The notes: generated by a model not told the origin, from the sequence alone. A DNA stretch of 64,000 bases from CAVPDE01 sp963702565 (GCA_963702565.1 CAVPDE010000022.1:207416-271415), one strand, 5' to 3'. Shown: positions 47,665-56,670, counted from the first letter of the stretch. Made by a program: numbers and translations.

Positions 47665-49701
47665 ATGAAAAGACTAATGACGATATTCTTAATATCTTTA
47701 ATACTTCTTCCGGCTGTCTGCGCAAGTGCATCCGACCTTGGCGGCATGCGTTTCAGCTTTATTCGTGGTGATGTACAGGTCAGGACAGAGGATACGGGCG
47801 ACTGGGTTCCTGCTTCCATCAACATGCCTTTAAGGGAAGGGGATCGAATCTGGGTTCCTGAAGACGGGACAGCTGAGCTGCAGACGAAAGACGGAAGTTA
47901 CCTGAGACTGGCAGACAGATCAGCCCTCGAAATTCTAACCCTTGATAGTGATTCCTATCAGACGTACCTCACGGAGGGCCGTCTCTATGCATACTTCAGA
48001 GGGGGCAGGGACAGTCTTCTCCAAATCGACACCTCTCTCTCTTCCGTGCGAGCCTACGAGAGATCTAAATTCAACGTGGATGTGCCGGAGAGAGGCCCGG
48101 TCAATGTTTCTGTCATCCAAGGTGAAGTCGGCGTGGAAAACAGAGATGGCAGGATTAAAGTGGCATCCGGCGAAATGCTGTCTCTGGGAGAAGGGGCCTA
48201 TTCAGAGAAGTCGACGTTGGGCGCTCCGGATGAATGGGAAAGGTGGAACTGGGACAGGGACAGGGAAATTGCCGAGCGGAGGCCTCCTTCCCGCTATTTG
48301 CCGGAGGAGCTGCAGCCCTATTCAAATGATTTCTCCGACAATGGAAGATGGGTGCACACGCCGGACTATGGTTATGTCTGGACTCCCACGGTTTCGGTAT
48401 CCGTCGGATGGGCGCCTTACCGACACGGAAGGTGGGTCTGGATCGGCGGAGATTATGTTTGGGTTTCCTATGAACCCTGGGGCTGGGCTCCCTACCACTA
48501 TGGCAGATGGTCTTTTGTCGCTTCCTTTGGATGGTGCTGGGTGCCTCCTGCAAGAGGCGCCGTCTACTGGGGACCCGGTTACGTAGGATGGGTTTACACT
48601 TCCAATCGTGTGGCCTGGGTTCCTCTTGCGCCTCGCGAGGTTTACTATGGCCGCGGTCACCACGGCCCTCACAGTGTCAACATCACCAACGTCAACGTGA
48701 CCAATGTTCACGTGGACAAGGTGGTGTACAAGAACGTGAGGGTCAACAACGCGGTGACGACCGTGAACCATGACACCTTTGTCAGGGGGAAACCGGCGGA
48801 TGCCCGGGTAAACGAAAATCCCTTTCTAACGGAGAAGGTTCACGTGGGCAGACCTCCAATCAAGCCTGAGAAGACTTCAGCGATGCCCGTTGTCCGAGAG
48901 ATTCCACAGAAGAAGCGACCGCCTGAACCGGTCAAGCGGGTGAATGTGAGAGAACTGAAGGAACAGCGGCCGATGGTAAAGAGCAAAGAGGCTTCTGTGC
49001 TTGCGCCGGAGACAAGACCCCGGGAGATGCCTCTCAAAGAAGGCGAAGCAAAGCCCACACCGACAAAAACCGAGAGGGCCAAAGAACTGCGACCGCCGTC
49101 AAGAAGGGTGGGAGAGCCCACGCCGTCAGTACCGGCAGAAAAACGTGCCAGACAACCGGGGCCTACCGAGACCAACGTCCAAACCCCGAAGGAGGCCAAG
49201 AAGTCAGAGAGAACCTTAGAGAAGACCAGACAGCCCGAGCCGACCCCGACCAAGGTGCAAGAGCAAAAGCAGCAAGTGCCGTCTGACAAAGGACGCGGTC
49301 AAACGGGGCCTTCAGAACCTGCCGTTAAAACTCAGAAGGAAAAGAAGAAATCAGAAAGGACCTTAGGTAGCACAAGACAAAGCAAACCAGCTCCGGCAGA
49401 AGTTCAAGAGCAAAAGCAGCGCGCGCCCGCCGACAAAGGCAGAAGCCAACCGGCGCCTTCAGAGCCCGCTGTTAGAACCCCGAAGGAAACGAGAACTCCT
49501 GAGAGAGGGAGTGAGAGAAGGATCGAGAGCAGATCTCCTGGAAAGGTTATGGAACAGACCAGACCACCTGAAAGGGTGCAGCCAAAGACCAAGGAAGTCA
49601 TCCCTCCCGAGAAGGGGATGCCGCAGACCCCTGAAATCAAAGCCCCGGAAAAAAGTACGGAACGACCAAGGCCACCGAGGAACCGGGAAAAAGGGGCTTG
49701 A
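47665..49701 (+). CDS. FecR-domain / DUF6600 exported protein with long repetitive disordered tail
   Basis: A 678-residue protein behind GGGAGAGG. Signal peptide (MTIFLISLILLPAVCASA), then a FecR-like domain (RFSFIRGDVQVRTE, PLREGDRIWVPEDGTAEL). A tryptophan/tyrosine-rich DUF6600 segment follows (GWAPYRHGRWVWI, GWAPYHYGRWSF, GPGYVGWV). The last 300 residues are rich in K, P, E and R with repeats of about 40 residues (KKSERTLEKTRQPEP; KKSERTLGSTRQSKP) that also share QEQKQ. It is probably an envelope protein binding polymers or cell wall; no partner sigma factor is near. Confidence 0.87.
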   Translation: MKRLMTIFLISLILLPAVCASASDLGGMRFSFIRGDVQVRTEDTGDWVPASINMPLREGDRIWVPEDGTAELQTKDGSYLRLADRSALEILTLDSDSYQTYLTEGRLYAYFRGGRDSLLQIDTSLSSVRAYERSKFNVDVPERGPVNVSVIQGEVGVENRDGRIKVASGEMLSLGEGAYSEKSTLGAPDEWERWNWDRDREIAERRPPSRYLPEELQPYSNDFSDNGRWVHTPDYGYVWTPTVSVSVGWAPYRHGRWVWIGGDYVWVSYEPWGWAPYHYGRWSFVASFGWCWVPPARGAVYWGPGYVGWVYTSNRVAWVPLAPREVYYGRGHHGPHSVNITNVNVTNVHVDKVVYKNVRVNNAVTTVNHDTFVRGKPADARVNENPFLTEKVHVGRPPIKPEKTSAMPVVREIPQKKRPPEPVKRVNVRELKEQRPMVKSKEASVLAPETRPREMPLKEGEAKPTPTKTERAKELRPPSRRVGEPTPSVPAEKRARQPGPTETNVQTPKEAKKSERTLEKTRQPEPTPTKVQEQKQQVPSDKGRGQTGPSEPAVKTQKEKKKSERTLGSTRQSKPAPAEVQEQKQRAPADKGRSQPAPSEPAVRTPKETRTPERGSERRIESRSPGKVMEQTRPPERVQPKTKEVIPPEKGMPQTPEIKAPEKSTERPRPPRNREKGA

Positions 49702-49722
49702 GCGTCCTTGATTTCAGCCTTT

Positions 49723-50274
49723 TCAGTCAAGGGGTTTGATCTGGGGTGTGCGCCGGAATGCTGCACGATCAAACCCAAGCGCTGCAGCCTGGTCGAGCGC
49801 AGCCTGGAGCGAGGCGTCGTCCAGGTTGGGCGTCCGTGATAACACCCAGCCATACACCCGGCTAGGTTCGCCGATGAGAACCCACCGATAACTGGGATCG
49901 AGGGCCAAAATCCAGTAGTCCCCATAAAAAGGGCGAAAGAAGCTGACCCGGAGCTTCGCGTTGCGGCTCCCTTCGACCACTTTCGCAATCCCGTTGGCTT
50001 CTTCGATTCCGCCATCCGCCTTGCGGCAGCGATTCCGCACACGGACCACCTCGCCGTCCGGGCGATAGCTGGCCTGAGTGTCGGCCACACACATGGACTG
50101 AAAACTGTTCGGCAGGAGGGCGATTTCGTACCACTCGCCCATGTAGCGAGCAAGGTCGACCGATTCGACCGTGGGCAACGGCGTGGTGGGCCGAAGCGTG
50201 CATCCTTCAAAACCCGCGAACAGGAGGGCAAGGAGTGAAATCAAGCAGATGAGGCGCCTTCTAAGGGTGAGCAT
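49723..50274 (-). CDS. Lipocalin (Blc-like) lipoprotein
   Basis: A 183-residue outer-membrane-type lipoprotein; the start at 50274 gives a signal peptide MLTLRRRLICLISLLALLFA with cysteine at FEGC, an imperfect lipobox. Lipocalin hallmarks are ARYMGEWYEIALLPNSFQ near residue 45, the strand SYRPDGEVVRVRNRCRKADG and the C-terminal RVYGWVLSRTPNLDD. Bacterial lipocalins bind lysophospholipids or fatty acids during envelope stress. No ribosome site is obvious. Confidence 0.9.
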   Translation of the reverse strand: MLTLRRRLICLISLLALLFAGFEGCTLRPTTPLPTVESVDLARYMGEWYEIALLPNSFQSMCVADTQASYRPDGEVVRVRNRCRKADGGIEEANGIAKVVEGSRNAKLRVSFFRPFYGDYWILALDPSYRWVLIGEPSRVYGWVLSRTPNLDDASLQAALDQAAALGFDRAAFRRTPQIKPLD

Positions 50275-50361
50275 GGGAGGCGAATTCTTTAGCGGATGGT
50301 TCCTGTGGGTTGGCAGTTCCATAGGGGGTTACCAGGCTAACGGAAAGCCGGTGGGAAATCA

Positions 50362-50455
50362 AGATGAAAATCCCCCCCTGTGATAGCCGAATGAAAATGA
50401 CAGCGGCAGTTAACTGTCATATTGACTCGGCTGTAACAGATGAAAATCCCCCCCC
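50362..50455. repeat. Direct repeats flanking an inverted repeat, possible IS-end remnant
   Basis: AGATGAAAATCCCCCCC occurs at 50362-50378 and 50438-50454. Between them nested inverted arms AGCCGA/TCGGCT and ATGACAG/CTGTCAT surround the palindrome CAGTTAACTG. Multiple short terminal repeats of this kind resemble the ends of IS21-type elements, and no transposase is present. Confidence 0.4.
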
Positions 50456-50533
50456 TTTTCCGCCACCCATTGAGAGAGCGTTATGGGATCCAGTCCTGAT
50501 AAGCGGCCGGAATTGAAGGTCGGGAAATAATCC

Positions 50534-50562
50534 TTGACATAAGCAGCTAAGGACTTTATATT
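50534..50562 (+). promoter_or_regulatory. Strong sigma70-type promoter
   Basis: TTGACA (50534-50539), 17-nt spacer, TATATT (50557-50562). The predicted transcript starts near 50569 and runs into a leader terminator before the small basic gene. Confidence 0.7.
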
Positions 50563-50594
50563 AGAACAACTTTAGATCCGGTTTTGGTTGTCAT

Positions 50595-50632
50595 TCCCAG
50601 AGCCTGTAGAAAAAGGCGGCTGGGATTTTTTT
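50595..50632 (+). terminator. Leader terminator/attenuator before the small basic protein
   Basis: TCCCAG (50595-50600) pairs with CTGGGA (50620-50625), with GCC/GGC pairs inside, followed by seven T (50626-50632). The ribosome binding site AGGGAGG follows immediately. The position between promoter and start codon suggests transcription attenuation. Confidence 0.65.
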
Positions 50633-50642
50633 AGGGAGGAAC

Positions 50643-50801
50643 ATGGCAAGGCAGAGTAAAAACAAGTTCTTGAAACGTCAAAAAGAGTTTGACCGCATGA
50701 AAAAAGCAAAAGAAAAAATGGAACGACGGCACGGCAAGAAAGACAAAGAAACGGAGGAGACCGTCGCCACAGAAACCCTCGATCAATCCGATCAGGCTTA
50801 G
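50643..50801 (+). CDS. 52-aa lysine-rich basic protein
   Basis: A short gene behind AGGGAGGA reading MARQSKNKFLKRQKEFDR, then a KKAKEKMERRHGKK segment and an acidic threonine-rich tail. It is predicted to be one long basic helix, so nucleic acid or ribosome binding is plausible. It lies directly before the DEAD-box helicase and RRM genes, which supports an RNA-related role by inference. Confidence 0.75.
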   Translation: MARQSKNKFLKRQKEFDRMKKAKEKMERRHGKKDKETEETVATETLDQSDQA

Positions 50802-50928
50802 AACAGCTTCATTCCATCAGTGTCCATCCAGAAATCAATAATTCCCGAATGAGCACTAACGTCCTCCGCCCCGCTTGGGCGGGCAGGACCAGAAAAACAT
50901 CTTACTTAGATCAGAAAAAGGAGTATTA

Positions 50929-52245
50929 GTGAATTTCGAATCATTTCAGTTACATCATCGAATCGAATCCGGCATAGAAGCCGTTGGCTACACAGAGCCC
51001 ACATCGATTCAATCTCAATGCATTCCATCCATTCTACAAGGCAGGGACCTCATGGGCATGGCCCAGACCGGCACGGGTAAAACCGCTGCGTTTGCGCTTC
51101 CGATCCTGCAACACCTGCTGTCAGGGCCGCGAAAGGTTGTCCGGGCCCTGATCATTGCACCGACGAGGGAACTGGCGGAACAGACGCGCGAGGCCTTCGG
51201 TCAGCTGGGCAGGGACACAAAGCTCAAAAGTGTCAGCGTTTACGGCGGGGTGGACAAGAATCCCCAGATCAAGAAACTCCGTGACGGAGCAGAAATCGTC
51301 GTGGCCTGCCCGGGCCGCCTGCTCGATCTCATGGACCAGCGGGTGATCGATCTGACCCACGTTGAAATCCTCGTGCTGGACGAATCAGACCGCATGTTCG
51401 ACATGGGGTTTTTGCCGGATGTGCGGAAGATTCTGAAGCGGATCCCTGCAAAACGGCAGACGCTCCTCTTTTCTGCGACCATGCCTGATGACATCCGGAT
51501 CTTGGCAAGAGACACCCTGCGCGATCCGGTCATTGTTCAAGTGGGAGAGAGCGTGCCGGTGTCCACGGTCTCTCATGCGGTTTACCCGGTCGAGTCGCAC
51601 CTCAAAACAGCCCTGCTGATGAGAATTCTGGAGCGCACAGACGCGGAGTCCGTGCTGATCTTTACCCGCACAAAGGACCGCGCCACGCGCCTCGCGTCGC
51701 GGATGAAAAAGGCCGGGTTCCCGGTAGCGGAACTCCAGGGCGATCTGTCTCAGAAGCAACGCCAGAAAGCGCTCAACGGCTTTCGTGACGGCACTTACCG
51801 GATGCTCGTGGCCACGGACATCGCAGCACGCGGCATCGATGTTTCACGGATCTCGCACGTGATCAATTACGACATGCCTGACACGGTGGATGCCTACACC
51901 CACCGCATAGGCCGAACCGGCCGAGCCGCCAGGACGGGCGACGCTTTCACCTTTGTGAGTCGCAAAGAGAGCGCTTTTCTCTGGAGCATTGAAAATGTGA
52001 TCGGCGAAAAGCTGGAGACACGCACTCTGGACGACTTTGATTATGCGGTGCCTGCGCCGAAAAGCAGCGGCGGCGCCACTGTTTCCCGATACTCCGAGGG
52101 CCGGCGAAAGCCGGCGGTTTCGCCGCTGGGAGTCCCGGGCGTGGCCGCTCCAGCCGGCCGCTTGGAGAGCCTTTCAAAGAAAACGCCTTTCGTTTACTCT
52201 GCAAGACCCAGAGGCCGCCGTTCCCGGCAAATGCGGGCATTTTGA
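50929..52245 (+). CDS. DEAD-box RNA helicase, RhlE-like, with DESD variant
   Basis: A 438-residue helicase; the GTG at 50929 follows AAGGAGT and begins MNFESFQLHHRI, as in RhlE proteins. Motifs in order: Q motif GYTEPTSIQSQCIP, Walker A AQTGTGKT, PTRELAEQ, VLDESDRMFDMGF (DESD in place of DEAD), FSATMP, ATDIAARGIDV, HRIGRTGRA. The tail after residue 370 is basic and low in structure. The serine in DESD is unusual but chemically mild. It should unwind RNA, perhaps in cold adaptation, next to an RRM protein. Confidence 0.94.
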   Translation: MNFESFQLHHRIESGIEAVGYTEPTSIQSQCIPSILQGRDLMGMAQTGTGKTAAFALPILQHLLSGPRKVVRALIIAPTRELAEQTREAFGQLGRDTKLKSVSVYGGVDKNPQIKKLRDGAEIVVACPGRLLDLMDQRVIDLTHVEILVLDESDRMFDMGFLPDVRKILKRIPAKRQTLLFSATMPDDIRILARDTLRDPVIVQVGESVPVSTVSHAVYPVESHLKTALLMRILERTDAESVLIFTRTKDRATRLASRMKKAGFPVAELQGDLSQKQRQKALNGFRDGTYRMLVATDIAARGIDVSRISHVINYDMPDTVDAYTHRIGRTGRAARTGDAFTFVSRKESAFLWSIENVIGEKLETRTLDDFDYAVPAPKSSGGATVSRYSEGRRKPAVSPLGVPGVAAPAGRLESLSKKTPFVYSARPRGRRSRQMRAF

Positions 52246-52341
52246 GTCCGGGCGAGGAATTGTGATTTTTTGATGCAGAAAAAGCTGTAAAATTGTATAG
52301 AGATTTGTTATGATATGTCGAATTTTTTGAGAGGAGAGGCG

Positions 52342-52653
52342 ATGAACATTTACGTTGGGAATCTATCTTACAGTGTGACGGAAGACGATTTAAAGCAGGC
52401 TTTTGAGGCGTTCGGCCAGGTGGCGTCCGTTTCCATTATCAAGGACAAGTTCAGCAACCAGTCCAAGGGATTCGGATTTGTCGAAATGCCAACGCAAGAA
52501 GAGGCTCAGGCGGCCATTTCCGGGATGAACGGTAAAGAACTGAAGGGGCGGGCGATGAACGTCAACGAGGCTCGGCCCCGTACCGACGACCGCCGGAGCA
52601 GCGGTGGCGGTGGCGGCGGCGGCAGGCGGCCTGGGGGCAGATCCCGTTTCTAG
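52342..52653 (+). CDS. RNA-recognition-motif (RRM) protein with glycine-rich tail
   Basis: A 103-residue protein; the ATG at 52342 follows GAGAGGAGAGG. RNP2 is IYVGNL at residues 3-8 and RNP1 is KGFGFVEM near 43-50. The tail is a run of glycines and arginines (GGGGGGGRRPGGRSRF), typical of cold-induced bacterial RNA-binding proteins. It likely binds single-stranded RNA and may cooperate with the helicase 96 nt upstream. Confidence 0.94.
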   Translation: MNIYVGNLSYSVTEDDLKQAFEAFGQVASVSIIKDKFSNQSKGFGFVEMPTQEEAQAAISGMNGKELKGRAMNVNEARPRTDDRRSSGGGGGGGRRPGGRSRF

Positions 52654-52804
52654 CAAGCGGTCTTCTCCCTGAATTCCCTTCTTCTCTGATCAAGAAACGA
52701 TAGTACGTTCTTGACAGGATCTTCGCGGCCTTGACAGGCGGCGCAAGGGTTTTCCTCGTCAATCAGGGACAGAAACCAGATAAGGGCAGGCGATAAGCCC
52801 TTAA

Positions 52805-52822
52805 ATTGTTTTATATAACAAT
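52805..52822 (+). promoter_or_regulatory. Palindrome at a possible promoter
   Basis: ATTGTT (52805-52810), TTATAT, AACAAT (52817-52822) form a perfect inverted repeat that contains a TATAAC-like -10 box. No good -35 box is seen. Confidence 0.35.
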
Positions 52823-52837
52823 AGGTTAGGCAAGGCA

Positions 52838-52889
52838 GGCTCCGCCTCAACGGCGGGGCCTCTGAGCTCGGCAATAGCCGGGTTTTTTT
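52838..52889 (+). terminator. Two GC-rich hairpins ending in a T-run
   Basis: Hairpin 1: GGCTCCGCC (52838-52846), loop TCAAC, GGCGGGGCC (52852-52860). Hairpin 2: CTCGGC (52867-52872), loop AATA, GCCGGG (52877-52882), followed by seven T. It can terminate the RRM transcript or be a small RNA or leader attenuator for the GTPase gene. Confidence 0.7.
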
Positions 52890-52933
52890 ATTTTAGTGAG
52901 TTCAACGCGAGTGTTTAGAGGAGTATCGAAGAC

Positions 52934-53998
52934 ATGAAGATTGGACTCCTTGGGTTGCCAAGGTCGGGAAAAACAACGGTGTTCAACGCGTTGACAAAGG
53001 CGGAAGCACCGGTGGCTCACTCCAACGGGAAGACTGAACCGAATATCTCTGTCGTCAGGGTGCTCGACGAGCGGGTGGACCGCCTGTCCGAGATTTACGA
53101 TCCCAGGAAGACGGTCTATGCCACCGTCGAATTTGTGGACTTTGTCGGGCTTGCTGAATCCGCTGAAAGAAAAGATACCTTTTCCGGCGCTGCCATGGCC
53201 ATGATCAAAAACATGGACGCGCTGGCGCTGGTGATCCGCAATTTCAAAGACGACCTGCTTGGCGGCCCGACTCCGATCGAGGATGCTCGAAAGATCAATG
53301 ACGAGCTCACGCTTTCTGATCTGATCGTCGCGGAGAACCGGCTTGAGCGAATCGAGAACGGGTACAAGCGGGGCCAGCGTACGGATGCTCTTGTCAGGGA
53401 GGAAAAGACCTTACGGAAAATCTCTGAGCATTTGAACCAGAATCAACCGCTCCGTGATCTGGAACTTACCGTTGAGGAGGAAAAGTCAGTTCGTGGATTT
53501 CAGTTCCTCACCAAGAAACCGATCATGGTGATCCTGAACTCCGACGAAACCAGGTTCGGGAAGAACGGTTCTTTGATAGCGGAAATCGAGAGAACCCAGC
53601 GGGTCATCGAGTTTGCGGGCAAGTTCGAGATGGAGCTCAGCCGGCTCGACGAGGAAGAAGCCGCGCTCTTCATGGAAGACATGGGGATCCCGGAATCCGC
53701 CTACCGCAGGCTGACCAGCCTGGCCTACGAGATCCTCGGATACATCAGCTTCTTTACCGTGGGCACTGACGAGGTGAGGGCGTGGAATGTCCGGCGGGGA
53801 GACACGGCCCTCGATGCTGCTGCAGCCATCCACTCGGATCTTGCGCGGGGGTTTATCCGAGCGGAATGCTTCTCCTATGAGGCCTGCCTGGAATACGGTT
53901 CAGAGAAGAGCATCCGTGAAAAGGGCCTCTTCCGCCTGGAAGGCAGGGATTACCGGGTCCAGGATGGAGACATCCTGAACATCCGCTTCAATGTCTGA
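52934..53998 (+). CDS. YchF-related Obg-family P-loop NTPase
   Basis: A 354-residue protein. The P-loop reads GLPRSGKTTVFNALTKAE, with RSGKT in place of the usual NVGKS of YchF. The switch region VEFVDFVGLAES and the helical DUF933-like insertion follow. The C-terminal TGS domain is clear (FFTVGTDEVRAWNVRRGDTA, EKGLFRLEGRDYRVQDGDIL). The NxxE/NKxD specificity site is blurred (ILNSDE). It is a divergent paralogue or lineage variant that may bind ribosomes. Confidence 0.85.
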   Translation: MKIGLLGLPRSGKTTVFNALTKAEAPVAHSNGKTEPNISVVRVLDERVDRLSEIYDPRKTVYATVEFVDFVGLAESAERKDTFSGAAMAMIKNMDALALVIRNFKDDLLGGPTPIEDARKINDELTLSDLIVAENRLERIENGYKRGQRTDALVREEKTLRKISEHLNQNQPLRDLELTVEEEKSVRGFQFLTKKPIMVILNSDETRFGKNGSLIAEIERTQRVIEFAGKFEMELSRLDEEEAALFMEDMGIPESAYRRLTSLAYEILGYISFFTVGTDEVRAWNVRRGDTALDAAAAIHSDLARGFIRAECFSYEACLEYGSEKSIREKGLFRLEGRDYRVQDGDILNIRFNV

Positions 53999-54061
53999 GC
54001 CTTCCGTCAGTCACTCCAGAAAAGGTACCCATACCCGCTCATTGCTGACCTTTGCCGCTCT

Positions 54062-56518
54062 TTATTCGTAAGTGTACTGCAAGTTCAGTTTTGATTTTGC
54101 CTTGGCCTTGACCATGTCTTCTTTGATCAGGAGAGGCTTGTACTGGAACTTGTTGAACATCTCGAGTTGATCCTCGTAGTGCGGGCTTTTTGTTCCGTCT
54201 CCTCTGACAAAACCGCTCGATCCGGGAGGAACCACCATGACGCCTTCAGCGCCTCCCTGTTTCATTTCCACAATGTGGTTCTCCGTGCCCCGTTCCATGA
54301 AGAAGGTCATCTTCACCTTTTCCTCGGTTGTAGGAACGCCCAGGATCGTGGTGGCTGCGTAGGGCATGGGGGTGACAGGCATTTTCCATGCTGCCATTTC
54401 AGGGCAGCCGAACTTCTTCTCCGCCCGGTCCAGACCGTCGATAAAACTCTTCAAGAGGATCTCGTCCCTCTTGCCGTTGAAGTAGTCGTGAGACAGAGGA
54501 TTAGGCGCCTTCCTGCCGAGAAGAGCCCGCATGAAAAGAGGGTGCCCGCCGGGATAGCGTTTTCGCTTTTCCCAGTTAAAGGGCCCGGCCACACTGCTTT
54601 CGGCAGCGCCCCAGTATTCCCCGAATTCATCCTCAAAAGTGTTTCTCAAGGCAATGTCCCACCAGGCATTGAAAATGCTGAGGCCCGGATGGTCGTACAG
54701 GCCATCATCGTTGGCATCGGTCCACGTGTCATCCCACGATGTGAGAATTTCAAAAGCCTCTTTAATTCTTGGGTCCGCTTGCATGTTCCGTTTGAGAACA
54801 TCAAGGAGAAAGGGCTTGAACCTCTGCGCCCACAGATGCCCGAGGGTTGCATCCCTGACCATCTTCTTCAGATCATCCACTGAAATCTTTTCTTTCCCTT
54901 TCACCGAGTCGGTGAGGAGCGTCACCCTGTGATCCATGCCCCAACCGGCTGCTCCGCCGAAGACTCCGCCCAGGTCCCCATTTGGCCAGTCCTTAGCCGG
55001 CTTGTTGTTCCAGTTCGCGATGATTCCTGTGGTTGGATTGATTGCATGCGGATTCTGTGCTGCGGGGTGAAACCCTTGCCACTCATACTCCCCTGTGCCC
55101 GGCGACGGGAAAAGGGGGTTAGCCTTGCTGCTCCGCTTCGGATACTTGCCCTGGTGAAAGTATCCGATGTTGCCCGCTGTGTCCGCGAAGTAGACATTGA
55201 CGGACAGGGAGCTTAGAGCAGCCGCTTTCTTGAACTCCTCAGGGGTTTGGGCCTTCATCAATTCGTAGAAAGACACGAAGCCGCTGAGATAGTCTTCCTT
55301 GCACGAGAGCTGCTTGCTGTAGGCAATGCCCTTGGCCTCATCCATTTTGACGATCGGCCCGTGGACCGTGTAGGAGAAAGTGACCTCCTTTGGATCTTCC
55401 CCTTTTATTTTGAAAATTTCTTTCCGTTGCTCCATGGGGCGCCACTTGCCCATGAACCAGTACTGCCTTGGATTCTTGGGATTGAGCTTTTCTTCGAAAT
55501 AGTCTGTGATGTTGTCGACCCCTGCTGTGGAAGAAAAGGCTGTGCGTTCCGTCTGACCGAACATGATGAAGGGATAGCCGGTGAGCGTGGATCCCACGGC
55601 ATCGATCCCTGGTGCATGAAGCCCCACCTCGTAGAGGTCGGAAGGGAGATGAAAACTGAATTGAGGCCCTCCCATGAGAAGGGCATGGCCACTTGCAGAC
55701 TTCTTGGCTGAAACCAGGAACGCATAACTGGCGGAAGGTGCTTCCCCTGGAAGAAGGATGCCCAGCTCGGCATAGGCGGACTGGAGCGCTTCTGTCTCTT
55801 CAATGAGTTCTCGCGCCATAGAGAGGGGAACCGAAATCGATGCCTTCTTTTTGGCAGGTGCGGCTCCTGCGGGTGCGGCAGGAATCGTGGTGTATGCATT
55901 AGGATCATTGCCCGGGACAAGATCCGAAAAGAGCGCTCTGCCCTTCTTCTCTCCGTGTTTCTTGATGAGGTAATCGAGAAGGGCCTTGTTCTCCAGTTCT
56001 CTCGAGAAGTCCATGAAGACGCCCATGACGGACAGGAACACGGCCGCCACATCTTCGTCTTTCCATTTCTCGGGTTCGATTCCGAAACTCTTGAACTCCG
56101 CAGGAAGCTTCGAGCCTGGATCGGCTGCCGCTTCTGCGATGGTCGCGTTAATCCCGTCGGCAAAAGATCTGAGAACGACCTGATATTGCCGGTCGAGCCC
56201 GCTGATTTGATCTTTTACCTGAGCCCGCGTTAGGTTGTCTCTTCTCATGGCCTTGTCGAACTCCAGAAACTTGGCTCCATGAACTTCAGACACGCGGCCC
56301 CAGTAGGTTCTCCGCAGCATGTCCATCTGGAACAATCGATCCTGGGCAGTGGCATATCCATAGCCAAAGTAAAGGCCCTCCAGATCCGAGGCAAAAACAT
56401 GAGGAGCGCCGAATTCATCCCTGTAAAGGGTTACCGGGGAAGTGCCTGAAAAGGAATCCGGACACGTGAAACAAAGGACAGACCAAGCCGCAAAGAGAAG
56501 AACCAACGCTTTTTTCAT
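54062..56518 (-). CDS. Penicillin acylase family N-terminal-nucleophile hydrolase, exported
   Basis: An 818-residue protein behind GGAGG. A signal peptide (MKKALVLLFAAWSVLCF) targets it to the periplasm. The alpha-chain start VTLYRDEFGAPHVFA is typical. The likely autoprocessing serine is in SASYAFLVSAKKSASG near residue 262, followed by LMGGPQ, GYPFIMFGQTERTAFS and a late NWNNKPAKDWPN. The members cleave amides such as beta-lactams or acyl-homoserine lactones; the actual substrate is unknown. It lies upstream of LpxR on the same strand, with a 152-nt gap to that gene's end. Confidence 0.9.
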   Translation of the reverse strand: MKKALVLLFAAWSVLCFTCPDSFSGTSPVTLYRDEFGAPHVFASDLEGLYFGYGYATAQDRLFQMDMLRRTYWGRVSEVHGAKFLEFDKAMRRDNLTRAQVKDQISGLDRQYQVVLRSFADGINATIAEAAADPGSKLPAEFKSFGIEPEKWKDEDVAAVFLSVMGVFMDFSRELENKALLDYLIKKHGEKKGRALFSDLVPGNDPNAYTTIPAAPAGAAPAKKKASISVPLSMARELIEETEALQSAYAELGILLPGEAPSASYAFLVSAKKSASGHALLMGGPQFSFHLPSDLYEVGLHAPGIDAVGSTLTGYPFIMFGQTERTAFSSTAGVDNITDYFEEKLNPKNPRQYWFMGKWRPMEQRKEIFKIKGEDPKEVTFSYTVHGPIVKMDEAKGIAYSKQLSCKEDYLSGFVSFYELMKAQTPEEFKKAAALSSLSVNVYFADTAGNIGYFHQGKYPKRSSKANPLFPSPGTGEYEWQGFHPAAQNPHAINPTTGIIANWNNKPAKDWPNGDLGGVFGGAAGWGMDHRVTLLTDSVKGKEKISVDDLKKMVRDATLGHLWAQRFKPFLLDVLKRNMQADPRIKEAFEILTSWDDTWTDANDDGLYDHPGLSIFNAWWDIALRNTFEDEFGEYWGAAESSVAGPFNWEKRKRYPGGHPLFMRALLGRKAPNPLSHDYFNGKRDEILLKSFIDGLDRAEKKFGCPEMAAWKMPVTPMPYAATTILGVPTTEEKVKMTFFMERGTENHIVEMKQGGAEGVMVVPPGSSGFVRGDGTKSPHYEDQLEMFNKFQYKPLLIKEDMVKAKAKSKLNLQYTYE

Positions 56519-56670
56519 GGGACGGCCTCCTGCACAAGAATGGTTCAGGGATCGGGTGAGACAACAAGAAGTGGATACAAAGGATGCTTTTCGCTGGACC
56601 GCGAGTATAGAAAGAACGTGACCTGCGTGTCAAGAAACAAGCGTCTGGAAGAGATCCCTGCAGCGCAGAT

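Noticed and set aside
52650..52874. 74-codon minus-strand frame with a CAAC motif
   Set aside because: Opposite a hairpin and T-run region; no start signal and no homologue recalled.
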